Assembly: GCA_023105745.1 (NCBI GenBank)
Contig: JALGQZ010000007.1
Span: 50,697,569-50,761,568, forward strand
Direction of reading: 5' to 3'
DNA from: Austropuccinia psidii
Taxonomy: Eukaryota; Basidiomycota; Pucciniomycetes; Pucciniales; Sphaerophragmiaceae
Length of the DNA: 64,000 bases
Within the stretch, counting starts at the first letter, position 1. Every line of letters starts with the position of its first letter. A program made the position numbers and the translations under genes. The notes below the pieces were generated by a model, which was given only the letters and a program-made list of their open reading frames with translations, was not told the DNA's origin and did not search any database. Shown here piece after piece: positions 22,197 through 33,809 of this stretch.

Positions 22197-22433
22197 AAAC
22201 AACACCACTACTCTTGATATCCTGCAATTTCAGAGATGGTTATAATCCCCAATAGTGGGAATGTTTTCATTGTTTTCCGAAAATGAGGGAGAGAAGACCT
22301 CTATTCATTCCTTTTGAGCCTCTATAGAGCCTCTCAAAAAACAGGAGTCAGAAAAATAATAGCTGAGAGGTTTGAGCTGGTGAGACACGTAGTTTTGGTG
22401 TAGCAACATGTTGGCTGAGAGAATTCTTCTGGT

Positions 22434-23869
22434 TGTCAGTCTGAGTCTATTATGAAGCTTATTAATGACTAGTTACAAGATTTAACTATTACTGTGACAT
22501 GGTGAAAATAGTATAAAAAGGTTTCCTCATGATAATAAGGGTTTATAAAAGAATATTAAGGGCTTTACTATTGAGGAATAATGGTGGTGAGTGCTGTTGA
22601 AAGTCCTGGGTGCAGCTTTGCCTGTTGGGTTACAATAATAAAGACTACACTAGTTAAAGTTATGATTATACCTGGTTATTTACAAGAGTTCAACTTTTTT
22701 TGACAGCTTTACTATGTAGGAATTCAAGAGAAGGATGAGGAAACCTTTTATGGTGGAGAAAAGGTCCCTTTTTATCCTAAAATTGGGTGAAAAAGGCTTC
22801 TAGACCTTTCCACGTGCAGGAAGTGAAGAATTTTTACTTCCAAGGACTGGATTGTGGTTTTCACAATGCCTGTATAGCCTGTATTCGGCTCAGATGTGGC
22901 TTTGAAACCACATATGGACAGTTTTCACCAATACAGGGTGAAAACTTTCATCTGGGGACCACATAGCCCTCTTCTGACATGTATGACGCATAGAATGCTG
23001 TAAAGAACCTGTACAGGACCCCAGTATTGGCCAAACTATGAGTTATTGAAGTATTAACAGGATTCTTTGTCTTTTTGACACCTCATAATCATAATTATGG
23101 GAGAATATCCCACAATAAGGTTGTATTGGTCTGACTGTGGGATTTTAACCTTAAAACTCCCATACCTTCATCAGTTTTTGAGATATCAAGCTCAAAGTTG
23201 GTTCATTGTGTATCCCTGAATTTGCTCTACACAACGCTACCTCATTTAGTATGGCTATCATTAAATATGGCAAAGGTATGCCATGTACAAGAGTTTTTGT
23301 ACATATTTGTGATTTGTTTAAAATCTGCATGGAGCTTCTTTGCCCCATAACCTTTGTTCTAGATGTGATATGGGGAAATAGATGGAACCATAAGGTAGCC
23401 CTGATTGTTTTCTTTTAAAAAAGACCCCACTTTAGGTATCTCACACAAAAACTGTAGAAGATAGATGGGAGGTGAATATTTTATTCCCCCTTATTAGACC
23501 TTATTTTGGTAATACCTTCAGTAATTCTGATTCTAGCTCAATTTGGCTAGTAAAATTGAATATCCCTGACTTAGAGAGTCATTTTGAATACCCATTTGAT
23601 GGGGTTAAGCCTCTTCCTCTGGATTCCAGATGAGAGGTGAAAATTAAGGTTTATGCTCAGCAACAACTTTGAGCAGTAATAACTTTGTTATTCTTTTTCC
23701 TATGACGATGAGAACTGTATATTTGGAAAGAGGTGAGTTTCCTCTTTTGTTTGATACTTTTTTTATCTGGTTTGGCTCAGCTTCATGTTTTGGTGGTTTC
23801 TTGGCTCTACCATTGGTTTATGGTATTTGGCTGTCATGCTTGTGCTCTGGTTTGAGTCACAGGCTGACA
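22434..23869 (-). repeat. Solo LTR of the element E family (1436 bp)
   Basis: Full-length copy of the 3' LTR of element E (30519-31955) in the opposite orientation. It starts TGTCAGTCTGAGTC and ends GGCTGACA on the plus strand. Flanking 5-mers CTGGT (22429-22433) and ATGGT (23870-23874) match at four of five positions, as expected for an old target duplication. No internal sequence is present, so it is a solo LTR formed by LTR-LTR recombination. Small ORFs inside are not genes. Confidence 0.92.
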
Positions 23870-24496
23870 ATGGTGGTGTTTTTTATAAAAATAATGTGAT
23901 GTCATTGAGAAAATTTGGCTGGTTAGGGTTTTTTAGCCAAGAAAGTGGAGAAAACACAGGTTCTGACAACTGAACTTTCTTCTAGTCATATAATATCTTG
24001 GAGAGAATTTAGCTGGTGACATTCCTCTTGGAAGTGGAGAAAGTGGGGAAAATACAGAATTTGTTATTTAGTGTGCTTCTATTAGATTTGAACAAAGTTG
24101 GGGAAAGGTTTGTTTTCAAAGTTGATAGCCAATCTTGAGAGAATTTTGCTAGTGGGTTGATTTCATTATTCTGTCATTTCATGCAAATATTGCATCATTT
24201 TGATTGAATTTGATGTGTGTTAATATTAATAAGCCAGAAATTTGCTTTTGGTGAATCCATTGTAATTTCTTGCATACACTCGAGGTATTTATCTTAATTG
24301 GCTTGACATGGAGAAAACACAGTGCTGATGCTGTACTCAATATGAATGTGAATAGCTGTATTTAGTTTATCTCAATTGAATTGTGTAATTTTGCTATGGA
24401 TTGTGCAATAAGGAAGAGAAAGTTTTATTCATTATTTAAATTGAAATCCGTCTTGTTGAAGCTTTAGTTTTCTAGATTTTCAGAATTTTGATTATG
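23870..24496. repeat. Degenerate imperfect repeat segment beside the solo LTR
   Basis: Contains recurrences of a motif like GAGAGAATTTAGCTGGT near 23908, 24001 and 24134, plus one before the solo LTR near 22417, along with repeated GAAGTGGAGAAA tracts. The solo LTR thus seems to have landed inside an older diverged tandem repeat. No gene seen. Confidence 0.4.
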
Positions 24497-25290
24497 CCCT
24501 AGGAGTTATTCACAGTTTGATTTACTTAGTTCCAGAGTTATGAAATTTGATTTCCTTCTCCAGAGTCATTCCAAAATTGTATTTTGACCTCTGGAGCTAT
24601 TAAACAATTGTATTTGATTCAAAGAATTATTCTGCACCTCTTCTGTAACTCCACAATACTATTTTAATATCTGAAATTAATCTGCAATTTTATTTTATTC
24701 TCCACAGTTATTCTGGGATTTGTCTATAATGCCAAAATCTTCTTCCATCCAGTTATTCTGAAATCTGAAAACTCCCTCATTTATTCTCCGCCATTCCATA
24801 ATTTTATTTCTCTCTCTGGAGTTAGTGCACAATCCTATTTTTTATCTCTAAAATTATTCTTCAACTTCATTTCATAATTCCATCTCTGGAGCTATTCCCT
24901 AATTCCTATTTCCATCTCTGGAGCTATTACACAATTCCTATGTCCATCTCCAGGGTTATTCCATAATTTTCTTTGATTTTACAGAATTATTCCACAATTT
25001 TCTTTCAATCCAGTTACTCTGAAATATTTAAAATCCTCCATTTCTTCTCTCAAACTCCACAATTTTATTCCTGTCTCTGTATTAACCACAATATCTTCCA
25101 TAATTCCTCCCAAATTCTTCAATTTCATTCTCATTTATTCAAAAAATTACATAGTTTTATTCCATTTAAAAAATTATTCTGAATTTGGTTCCATAATTCC
25201 TCCAGAATTCCACAATTTTATCTTTTGTGTCTTGAGTTATTCCACAGATTTATATAGTATCTTCAGGGATATTCCACAATCCTATTTTTT
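24497..25290. repeat. Degenerate minisatellite with a 30-bp period
   Basis: A motif close to TCTGGAGTTATTCCACAATT recurs. Clear anchors at 24501, 24531, 24561, 24591, 24621, 24671 and 24701 fit exact 30-base spacing, then drift to 30-33 bases through about 25270 (for example 24914, 24947 and 24978). About 25 units, strongly diverged. Not coding. Confidence 0.85.
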
Positions 25291-25300
25291 AATACCGTAA

Positions 25301-25675
25301 GCTTTAGACTGGTATAATTGGTATGGAATACCACTATGGTATTACCCATGTCATCCTAATGGAGCTAAAGTAGTCACAACAGGAGCCTACAAGGAACATC
25401 AAAGAGGAAAAGACCTTGTATTCCAATTAAGCAGAAAAAATAGCAATTTTTTCTTATTGAGAGCTTCCCTTGTTTCCAACCAGAATCAAACCCATGACAT
25501 TCGTAACTGGTTTATTGTCACAATTATGTCTTCCAGACCTCAACAAATGGAACTCTTTTCAAATGAGCTATTAAACCACTTAAACGAACATCCTACAGAC
25601 CCTCTGAGAATAATTGAGAAGAAACTAAACAATACCCAAAGTCATTTTAATTATTTATTATCTTGTATCACTTGA
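25301..25675 (+). CDS. Unidentified ORF, possible 3' exon
   Basis: A 124-codon open frame directly after a TAA at 25298-25300 and a possible acceptor (CTTTAG at 25301-25306). It begins DWYNWYGIPLWYYPCHPNGAKVV and contains a hydrophobic beta-like stretch (KDLVFQLSRKNSNFFLLRASLVS). It ends in a Gln/Asn-rich helix (RPQQMELFSNELLNHLNE...RIIEKKLNN) and a TGA at 25675. Residue composition is more protein-like than the surrounding AT-rich ORFs. I do not recognise the family. The next ATG in frame is at 25457. It could be a transposon protein fragment. No partner exon could be assigned; the ORF at 26135-26383 is nearby on the same strand but looks random. Confidence 0.4.
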   Translation, partial: ALDWYNWYGIPLWYYPCHPNGAKVVTTGAYKEHQRGKDLVFQLSRKNSNFFLLRASLVSNQNQTHDIRNWFIVTIMSSRPQQMELFSNELLNHLNEHPTDPLRIIEKKLNNTQSHFNYLLSCIT

Positions 25676-28542
25676 AACGGAATAAGGATTTCATATATAT
25701 AGCTAAGGTGCTAAGATAAATGGCCTTGGTGAATTTCCAAGATAATTTCAAACCAAAATGACTCAAGCTTCTTGTGAAACACACAATAAGCTGGCTTATC
25801 TGGAAGCTATATATGACTCAGAAGCTGACAAATTTAGTTAAGATAAAGCTTAATGTAGATAAACCTAGCTATCAATTTATTTTTCAAGATATTTGTATCT
25901 CATATACTATATATTCTTGGAATAAAATATTGTCACATTGAGAGAGTTTGAGTGAGCTATTGAAGAAATTTCATCATTTCCTGAACTTTAAGAAGATTTT
26001 TCTCAAATATCCTTATGCAAGAATTTGAAATAGTAAAAGATGAACACCTGCCACCAGGTGTAAAATTTTAATTGGGGTTGGACTTGTGTTGGACTGATAT
26101 TGTAATTCTGGGAGTAAATTAATTTTCCATTTGTATGTTTCAGAAGATTGTTATGTCACACATGCAATCCATTCATACAACATTAGAGGTCTTAAACAGG
26201 AAATTGGACACTATATCAGATCAAAGAATAATTCAGGAAATTAATTTTAATTTAAATTCCAAAAAATCTATCAACACAATATGTTTTGAGAGGTGGAAAC
26301 AAACCATGTACAAAATGAGAATAATGATGGATATGAAGGAAATAAAAATAATAACTGACTTTTGGATGAATTTTAAGCTATAAATATTCTATTCTAAATA
26401 TATTTTAAAAATATCAGCCCCAAAATTTGCATTTTCCTCAGATATTCAGCTTTATAAAAGCTATAGTTTTTTTCAAATTCCTTTATCAATAAGTAAACAT
26501 TCTTGAAACTAAGAGCCATGAGATAAACTGAAATTCAATTTATATTACATGTAATTTAACCTTATTTATATGTTAATAATAAGATCCCAACATTCAGGTG
26601 TCTGTAATATGATCCAGATATCTCAAGCTCACTAAAATATTCAACCTTGCTAAAGTTCCCTTATTTAATGAGATGTAGATCCACCTCAAAAGTGGTATTT
26701 GAATCTTAAAATAGTCAATATTTTGAGCTTGTAGCTCAAAATATAAAAAGGGTATGATTTGAAAAGAAATTTTAATAATAATTTCTTCCACTTCAGCCCA
26801 TATAGCTGTTAGGAATATCCAATTTTGATATGATATATCTCCTATTATTTAGAATGAATCATTTTCGATTCAAATTTGTATTTTTTTATAATAGAAGAAG
26901 CAATTTGTTTCCATACCTTTAAAAAGAATATATATAGAATCAAGAGGAAAGGGGAATAAGGAAATTAGTTTCTAAAATTATAGAGTAGATGAGTTGCTTC
27001 AAACTCTTCCATTTTGATGAGCTAGAAATCATTTTTGGAGTAAAAAATGTAAATTTGAAATCCTCATTAATTGGGATTAATTATGGCATTGTAAATATTG
27101 AGTATATTTTGTAATTCCTTCTCAATTTTGACAAAAAATATCCCAGATAATCAAAAGAAAGATCTTACATTTTTTCTTTCAGACTAGCCATTATATGAAA
27201 ATTTCATTAAATAAACAAACTAAGCTTTAAAAGGTCGCAAAAACTCTCATGAATTATTTTCAACCTCTAATACTAGGAGAGAAAAATAATTGTGTTTTTA
27301 AGTACTTCTATGATATTGGATGGTAATCTCATTGGGTTATGATATTCATAGAAAAACATTTCTTCAAAGATCAAAGCAGTAAAATATGTTTTCATATACC
27401 AGAAAACTGATTTTTTAGTGCCAGATATTTAGCCCTTTTTATATAACAGACATTCAATGGGATAATATCTTATATTTTCTCAAGTGAGAAAAGAAAATGA
27501 ATATAAATAGAAGGTTTGGTTCTTAATTTTTTTTAAAAGGGACAAAAGGAATGTATTATTTAATTTTTTTCAATCGAGAAAATTATTCCTTTTATAATAA
27601 TTGCATATTTTGAATGTAGGTTTCAAAATGTTTTCTTTGTATTTCTCTATCATTAAAATCCATTTTTACTTTTTTTTGGCTATATTTCTGTTTTTATATG
27701 TAATATCCTTTATCATGAGTTTCGCAAGAGTAAGAATTTAGGATCTTTTAATACTTTTTTATTGATATATGCACATGGGTAGTTCATTTGTTGCATCTTT
27801 AAAATATCTCTCCCTTTGTAATATGAGATTTCATATTAAATCATGATATATTAAAATAGTCTTGTTTCAAATAATTAGACTATTTCACAGAAAATGCAAA
27901 TTGTTTTGTAAAAGTTTTTTTGGAATATTCTTTTGCATGGAGAAAAAATATATGGTATATAATACCCTCTTCAAATTCTGAGTGAGAATTTGAAAATATA
28001 AAAAAAGAGAATCATTCTTCTCATTCTAAAAACTCTTAGTACTCAGTATTACAAGTAATTTTCTTACAATTATTTAATTATTATTCTTAATGAGAAAGCT
28101 AGTTCATCGCTACTAAAGGCTTATTCCATGAAGCTCTGTTTAATTGAAACAGTTGATCAAAATTTAAATACAAATTTCTCCAAATAAATTAGAACTGAAT
28201 TTTCTACATTTTGGAAATTAAGCTTCAGGTATTTAAAACATACTCTAAGCCATTTCATTCTCTTTTAAATACTTCAAAATAGGGAGCTATAGGGTAGGAA
28301 GGCTTTCTTATTTGAAATTTAGTTGATTATTGAAGCTCAAAAAAGAACAATGGATTAAATATGAGAGCTATATTTTTATAATAATTATTTTCAAATATCT
28401 TGTAAATAATGGATATGAAGCTTTTGCAAGGGTATTAATTGTATTCCTTTCTCAAAATATTTTTATATAATAAATAGGATTAGAGATTTTTCAGTATGAG
28501 TAATTTCAGAATAGTTAGCAATTTTTGCCTGATATATGGCCC
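25676..28542. other. AT-rich sequence without recognised genes
   Basis: Mostly short ORFs without motifs. A plus-strand ORF at 26135-26383 (82 codons, Ile/Met/Lys-rich) cannot be told from chance. No repeat unit or RNA gene was recognised. Confidence 0.4.
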
Positions 28543-29504
28543 AATTATTTGAAGTATATAATACTTTAGATTAAACTAACTAATATAATAATCAATCTTA
28601 GAATAAATGAGTTTCATTTGATACTCTTGATCATTGCTCAGATTTTTATTTAAAAATTAGTGTATCCAAGAAGAAAGAAAAATGAATTGAAAAATTAGAA
28701 AATTCATTTTCAAAGTTCTTAATAATATTGATACTTCATGTACTAACTCTTCTCTCTATATTAAATGAGCTGTGAAAAAAGATACTCGATTCCCCTTGAA
28801 GGTATGTATATCTTATCATAATTCTATGGAAAACTTGGCCTTCTTTTCCTATTTGCGTGTAAGTGGTGGAATGTAAGGATCCATATTATTCTAAACTTCC
28901 TTTTTAGATGAGATCCTCAATTGAATCATGCTATTCCAGATTCTGTTACCAATTATGATTCACTTGAAATTATTACCCATCCATTTGAATCAATTTTTTC
29001 AAAGAATTCAGTGTTTCTGAAAAATTAAGAAATTTCAAATTCTCAATGACATTATATCAAATTTCATATTTTGAAAAAAATTTGGGACACTTATTTTTTA
29101 ATTTGGAATAATTTTAATTAACTTGGTATATCTTACTCAAACAATATCAAAATGTTGAATATTTCCTATTACAGTTAGTATCACAGTGAGTTTTACATCC
29201 TTTTGATTATTAAAATCTATTATTCATTCAAAAAATTATATACCAATAGACTTGGTAGAGAACTAACTGATTAACTTATATAATGATTTGTCATTATTAT
29301 ACTGCTTTATTTTGAAGTTTGAATTAAGTAAAATATTCATGAAAATATCCATTTTGAAATGCATTGCCTCTTTTTGAATGCTTCAAAAGAAAAATTAATA
29401 ATTTGATGAATTATTTCAATGAGGCAATGTGGATTACCAAAGATATTACTGGACGTTGTGGATTCTATGGGAAATTGGTTTCTTGCATGCTGTTTATATC
29501 TGTA
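28543..29504. repeat. Repeat R2, copy 1
   Basis: Aligns with 51870-52831 over about 960 bp (for example CTAACTAATATAATAATCAATC at the left and TGCTGTTTATATCTGTAGC at the right), with roughly 15 percent differences by eye. The match stops exactly where truncated element E begins. No coding sequence was recognised in R2. Confidence 0.85.
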
Positions 29505-30494
29505 GCTCTGTTATTCTGGAATAACATTGTATCTACCTGTGGAGTCCCTAATATCATCATTAGTGATAGGGACCCAAAATACACATTTGAATTTTGGACC
29601 AACTTGTATCACATGCTTGCCGCCAAGCTTGCATTTTCCACAGCTTACCATCCACAAACCAATGGCCTAGCTGAAAGGATGATTCATACAATGGAGGACA
29701 TCCTTAGAAGGTTCTGTGCCTATGGCATGGAATCCAAGGACCATGAGGGATAAACCCATGACTGGGTTACCCTTCTACCAGCTGTCCAACTGGCTTATAA
29801 TACAATTCAGAACTCTACCACAGGAAAAACACCTGCACTGGTAGAGAAAGGGTGGAGTTCCCTGTTGCCTATGCATCACTTGAAGAATAATCTTTTTACC
29901 ATCCACCCCACAGCCAAAGACTTCCATGATATGTGGAAGAGGGCTTGTGACACAGCTGCCAAATGCATAGCTGGGAAAAAGAGTACAATAAGCAGAGGTG
30001 GGACAAATCACATATGGAACCTGACTTCAAAGAAGGAGACCAAGTGCTAGTGTCCACACTAAACTTTAATAATCTCAAAGGACCTAATAAAATGAGAGAC
30101 TCCTTTTTAGGGCCCTTCACTATCATTAAGTTGATAGGAAAGAATGCAGTGGAAGTCAAAGTAACAGAGGAGTTTTCCAGGAAACACCCAGTCTTTCCAG
30201 TGAATTTGGTCAAGCCATACTTCCAGACAGAGGAGGATAAATTCCCCTCCAGGAAGAAGAAGCCCCACACCACCAGAGATAGTGGAAGTGGAGGACTCCC
30301 CTGGACGTGTGAGGAAAATCGTCAGGGCCAGGAAGATCAGACTTAATGGGAAGGATCAAAGACAATACTTAGTCAGATTCAAGAACCAAACAGCTGATAA
30401 AGACAAATGGTTGGCAGAAGATGCCATACCAGATCAGATCCTCCATTTAAGGAGATTCAGAGCCTCTAGGAGGACTGAAAATTCTCATCAATGA
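29505..30494 (+). pseudogene. Integrase C-terminal part and chromodomain of element E
   Basis: The integrase core retains IISDRDPKY and [11 protein letters not shown], with 35 residues between the second Asp and the Glu. The first catalytic Asp and the zinc domain are missing. An in-frame TAA at 29751-29753 follows KDHEG; the same frame continues THDWVTLLPAVQLAYNT. A frameshift near 29970 moves to the ORF containing RWDKSHMEPDFKEGDQVLVST and the GPF motif (LGPFTIIKLIGKNAVEVKV). A second shift near 30290 leads to a chromodomain-like tail (VRKIVRARKIRL...QYLVRFKNQ...DKWLAEDAIP) ending at 30494. The chromodomain would guide insertion to marked chromatin. Inactive copy. Confidence 0.9.
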
Positions 30495-30506
30495 TGAGCC
30501 TTTCTT

Positions 30507-30518
30507 AGAGGGAGGGTA
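30507..30518 (+). promoter_or_regulatory. Polypurine tract of element E
   Basis: AGAGGGAGGGTA directly before the 3' LTR start TGTCAGCC. Position and purine content fit the plus-strand primer of an LTR retrotransposon. Confidence 0.75.
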
Positions 30519-31955
30519 TGTCAGCCTGTGACTCAAAACCAGAGCACAAGCATTACAGCCAAAATACCATAAATCAATGGTTTAGCCAAGATACCACCAA
30601 ACCATGGAGCTGATCCAAATTAGTTCAAGATGTATCAAACAGAAGAGGAAACTCACCTCTTTCTGAAAATTTAAGTCCCATCACCATAGGACAAAGAATA
30701 ACAAAGTTATTCCTGCTCAAAGTTGTTGCTGAGCATAAACCTTAATTTTCACCTCTCATCTGAAATTCAGAAGGAGAGGCTTAACCCCATCAAATGGGTA
30801 TTCAAAATGAAGCTCTAAGTCAGGGCTATCAAATGGTACCAGCCAAGCTGAGCTAGCACCAATATTACTAAGGTTATGGTCAAATTCAGGCCAAATAAGG
30901 TTGAGCAAAACATTCACCTCTCATCTAACTTCTACAGTTTTAGTGTGAGATACCCAAAGTGTGGTTTTTTTGGAAAGATCACAATCAGGGCTATCTGATG
31001 GTGTCATCCACTTCCTCATATCTCAACTAGAACAAAGTTTATGAGGCAAACAAGACCAATACAGCTTTTGCCTCAAACACGCCTATGTACAAAAAATCTT
31101 GTACATGGGTGAACCTTGCCATATTTAATGATAGCCATATCAAATAAGGTACCATTGTGTAGAACACGTTCAGGGCTACACACCGAACTAATTTTGAGGT
31201 TGATATCTTGAGAATTGACAAAGTTATGGCTGTTTTAAGGTTAAAATCTCACATTTTTGCTAATTCAGCGTTACCATGGGATAATGTCCCGTAACCATGA
31301 ATATGAGGTCTCAAACAGAAAAAGAAGTTTGTTTTTACTTCAAAACTCATATTTCAGTCAATACTGGGGTCCCATACAGTTTCTGTACAGTATCCTATGT
31401 GTCATTCACGTCAAAACCAGGCTGTGTGGTCCCCAGATGAAAGTTTTCACCCTGTATTGGTGAAAACTGCCCAGATGTGGTTTCAAAACCACATCTTAGC
31501 CCAATACAGGCTATACAGGCCATTTGTAAACCATAAGCCTGTCCTAGAGAGGGAAAAATCTTCACTTCCTCTACATGGAAAGTCTAGCAGCCTTTCCACC
31601 CCATTTCAGGATAAAAAGGGGGCTTTTGACAGCCAGAAAAGTTTTCCTCATCATGCTCTTGAATTCCTACGTAGTACAATTGTCAAATACAGTTATACTG
31701 TTGGAAAATAAACAGGTATTATTATAGCTTTAATTATTTTAGTCTTTATTGTTGTAACCCAACAGGTAAAGCTGCACCCAGGGCTTTCAACAGCACTCAC
31801 CACCACTATATTCTTATATAGTAAAGCCCTTTTATTTTAAATTAAACCATTTATAAACCCTTATAATCTTTCATAACCATTTTTTACCGTGTCACAGTCA
31901 TAGTTAAAAGTTGTAAATACATTTATATACCTTTTATCATAGATTCAGCCTGACA
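30519..31955 (+). repeat. 3' LTR of element E (1437 bp)
   Basis: TG...CA ended: starts TGTCAGCCTGTGAC and ends CAGCCTGACA, with a short terminal inverted match. Two more copies are in the window (22434-23869 reversed and a worn one at 59886-61436). It contains a 24-base palindrome at 31474-31497 that is conserved in all three copies. ORFs inside are spurious. Confidence 0.92.
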
Positions 31956-33426
31956 GAATGAGAGGAAAATTGATTAGAGAAAAATTCATAATAATAAAGA
32001 TGTAATAATTGATGAATGAGAGAAATTAAGTTAAATGAATGAAAAGAAAGAATCAAATATGAGTTAATTAATTTAATGTCACAGGGGATCTTCTAAGTGA
32101 AGAGGGCGTGGCACTCAGTAAACTGGGACTCACTGCAGAGGGCTCAAAGAATAAGATAGGCCAAAAAACGTAAGAGTGTAATGCAAGTAATATTTCTGAT
32201 AAAGACTAATATAAGAAAAGAAGAAACAAGAATACAAATAATAGATAGAAGATCCAACCGCAAACAAGTCCAAGTCCACTGTTTCAACCTGTCAGAAGGA
32301 AAGAGGAGGGTTAATTAGAATATGGCCATCCAACTCATACTGTACAGGCAAAGACTAACTTAAAATCAAATAACTATAATACCCAAAAGAAGGATAAGAA
32401 TAATTATAAAATAATAAATATACCAAATTAATCAAATGGGGACAAGTCCCCAGGGGGGGAAAGAGGGGCTGGTATATGTGAGAATCACCAGCCCTTACCC
32501 GGAAAGAGAATTTTCATGAGAAGATTTGATGATTGAATTGAGTCTGGCCAATACAGGTCCTGAAAAGCTGTACAGGATTGGTGGTATTTAGTGATCATAC
32601 AGTTTGGGAATGGTGTATCCGAGCTGTATTAGGTAATTCCATCCTGTAACAAGGCTGACAGGCTGTATTGAGGAACCAGACTGCATGCATGTTTCAGCAA
32701 AGAAGACTGCTGAAACTGAATGCTGATACACACAGTGGACTTGCTGGTTTGAGGTGTTTGAGTGGGTGTAAGTATGAATACCCTTACCCCTGATTAGTGT
32801 TTGTTACAATATCAATAACAGAAAATTTTTTGAGTAAATCTTAACTTACCTCCAAAATCTACCATTGTGATTATCTCAAAATTATCTTGCAAGCAGAGTT
32901 AAAAAGTTAAAAAATAAGATAAGGTAAGGTGAGGTGGAAAAAAATGAAAACAAAACGAGTTTTGGGTTTCAAGAAAAATGAAAAGAAGATGAGTTTTTGG
33001 TGGCAAAGAAAACAATTCTTCATCTAAGAGGTCAAAGAGCAAAACTTCAGAATATTAACATATAATTACTTGGGTTAAAATTTAAATCATTCACAGATAA
33101 AAGGTGTTTAGTTGTTTAAATCTTAGTTACATTTTGGGGTCTTGTAGCTTACTTACATTATGTAAATGTTTTATCCTGAAACATTATAGGCTCATCTCAT
33201 ATCAGTAATACTTAAGAGTACAAATTTTCAAGATGACTCCTTGACCTTGAGGCCACCAAAATATTGGGACATCTTCTTTATGTTGAAAAAACTCAAAAAT
33301 TAAATTTCAAATTAATTCAAATTTGATTTTGAAATGGTTGAAATCTCTGTATTCATTCACTTTTCATACATGGTTTTTTCATATTTATATTTAAAAATGT
33401 GTTTCATTATAATAGAAGTTAAAACC
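31956..33426. other. Non-coding segment; 32060-32800 is richer in G and C
   Basis: No gene recognised. The part from about 32060 to 32800 has higher G and C content, runs such as GACAAGTCCCCAGG and several CTGTACAGG/CTGTATT-like words similar in style to the E-family LTRs, so it may be an unrelated LTR fragment. It has no partner in the window. The rest is AT-rich. Confidence 0.35.
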
Positions 33427-33809
33427 TAGGACTTTCAGTATTGAAAGTCCTATTTTGTAAAAAAAAATATTAAAAACAAAGAAAAAATGAGAAGTGTAAT
33501 AAGTGTCAAATTTTTTTTCTCAGAATAATACTGATAAAATCATAATTTAGGCTTGTGGAGGATGGAGTAGGCTGCTCCATCCTCCACCTGGAAGATCATT
33601 TTCGGACAATTATTGTATTCCAAGATATGAGAGCTACCATTTGTAGTATGGATGGTATCTCTCATACTGTACCATACGGATTCTGTACCTGGAAGCAATC
33701 GTTGACAGTGTTAGAATATCCGTTGGTGCTTGGAAACCAGTACTATTGCTTCCACCAAAAGGAATTTCTTACATAAGATTGTCAACAACTGTTGACAATC
33801 TTATGTAAG
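33427..33809. repeat. Cluster of inverted repeats
   Basis: Four separate hairpins in under 400 bp. 33427-33452 has perfect 11-bp arms and a 4-base loop. 33555-33587 has perfect 13-bp arms (GTGGAGGATGGAG) and a 7-base loop. 33626-33666 has 15-bp arms with one mismatch. 33768-33809 has perfect 20-bp arms and a 2-base centre. The arm sequences are unrelated to each other. An ORF at 33555-33776 lies across them but has no recognisable domain. Confidence 0.85.

Larger units (their letters stand above)
29505..31955 (+). mobile_element. Ty3/gypsy chromovirus element E, 5'-truncated
   Basis: A plus-strand remnant starting inside the integrase core (just before ..LLFWNNIVS) and running through the integrase C-terminus, chromodomain, polypurine tract (30507-30518, AGAGGGAGGGTA) and a full 3' LTR (30519-31955). 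The Gag, protease, RT and RNase H regions and the 5' LTR are absent. The 5' break coincides with the end of its R2 homology. It is a different family from A, C and D: its LTR starts TGTCAGCC and not TGTGAGCC. Confidence 0.9.

Noticed and set aside
23669..23973. Plus-strand ORFs with membrane-like segments
   Set aside because: Lie within and across the end of a solo LTR; no conserved protein pattern.
29896..30273. Minus-strand ORF of 125 codons
   Set aside because: Antisense to the integrase C-terminal domain of element E.
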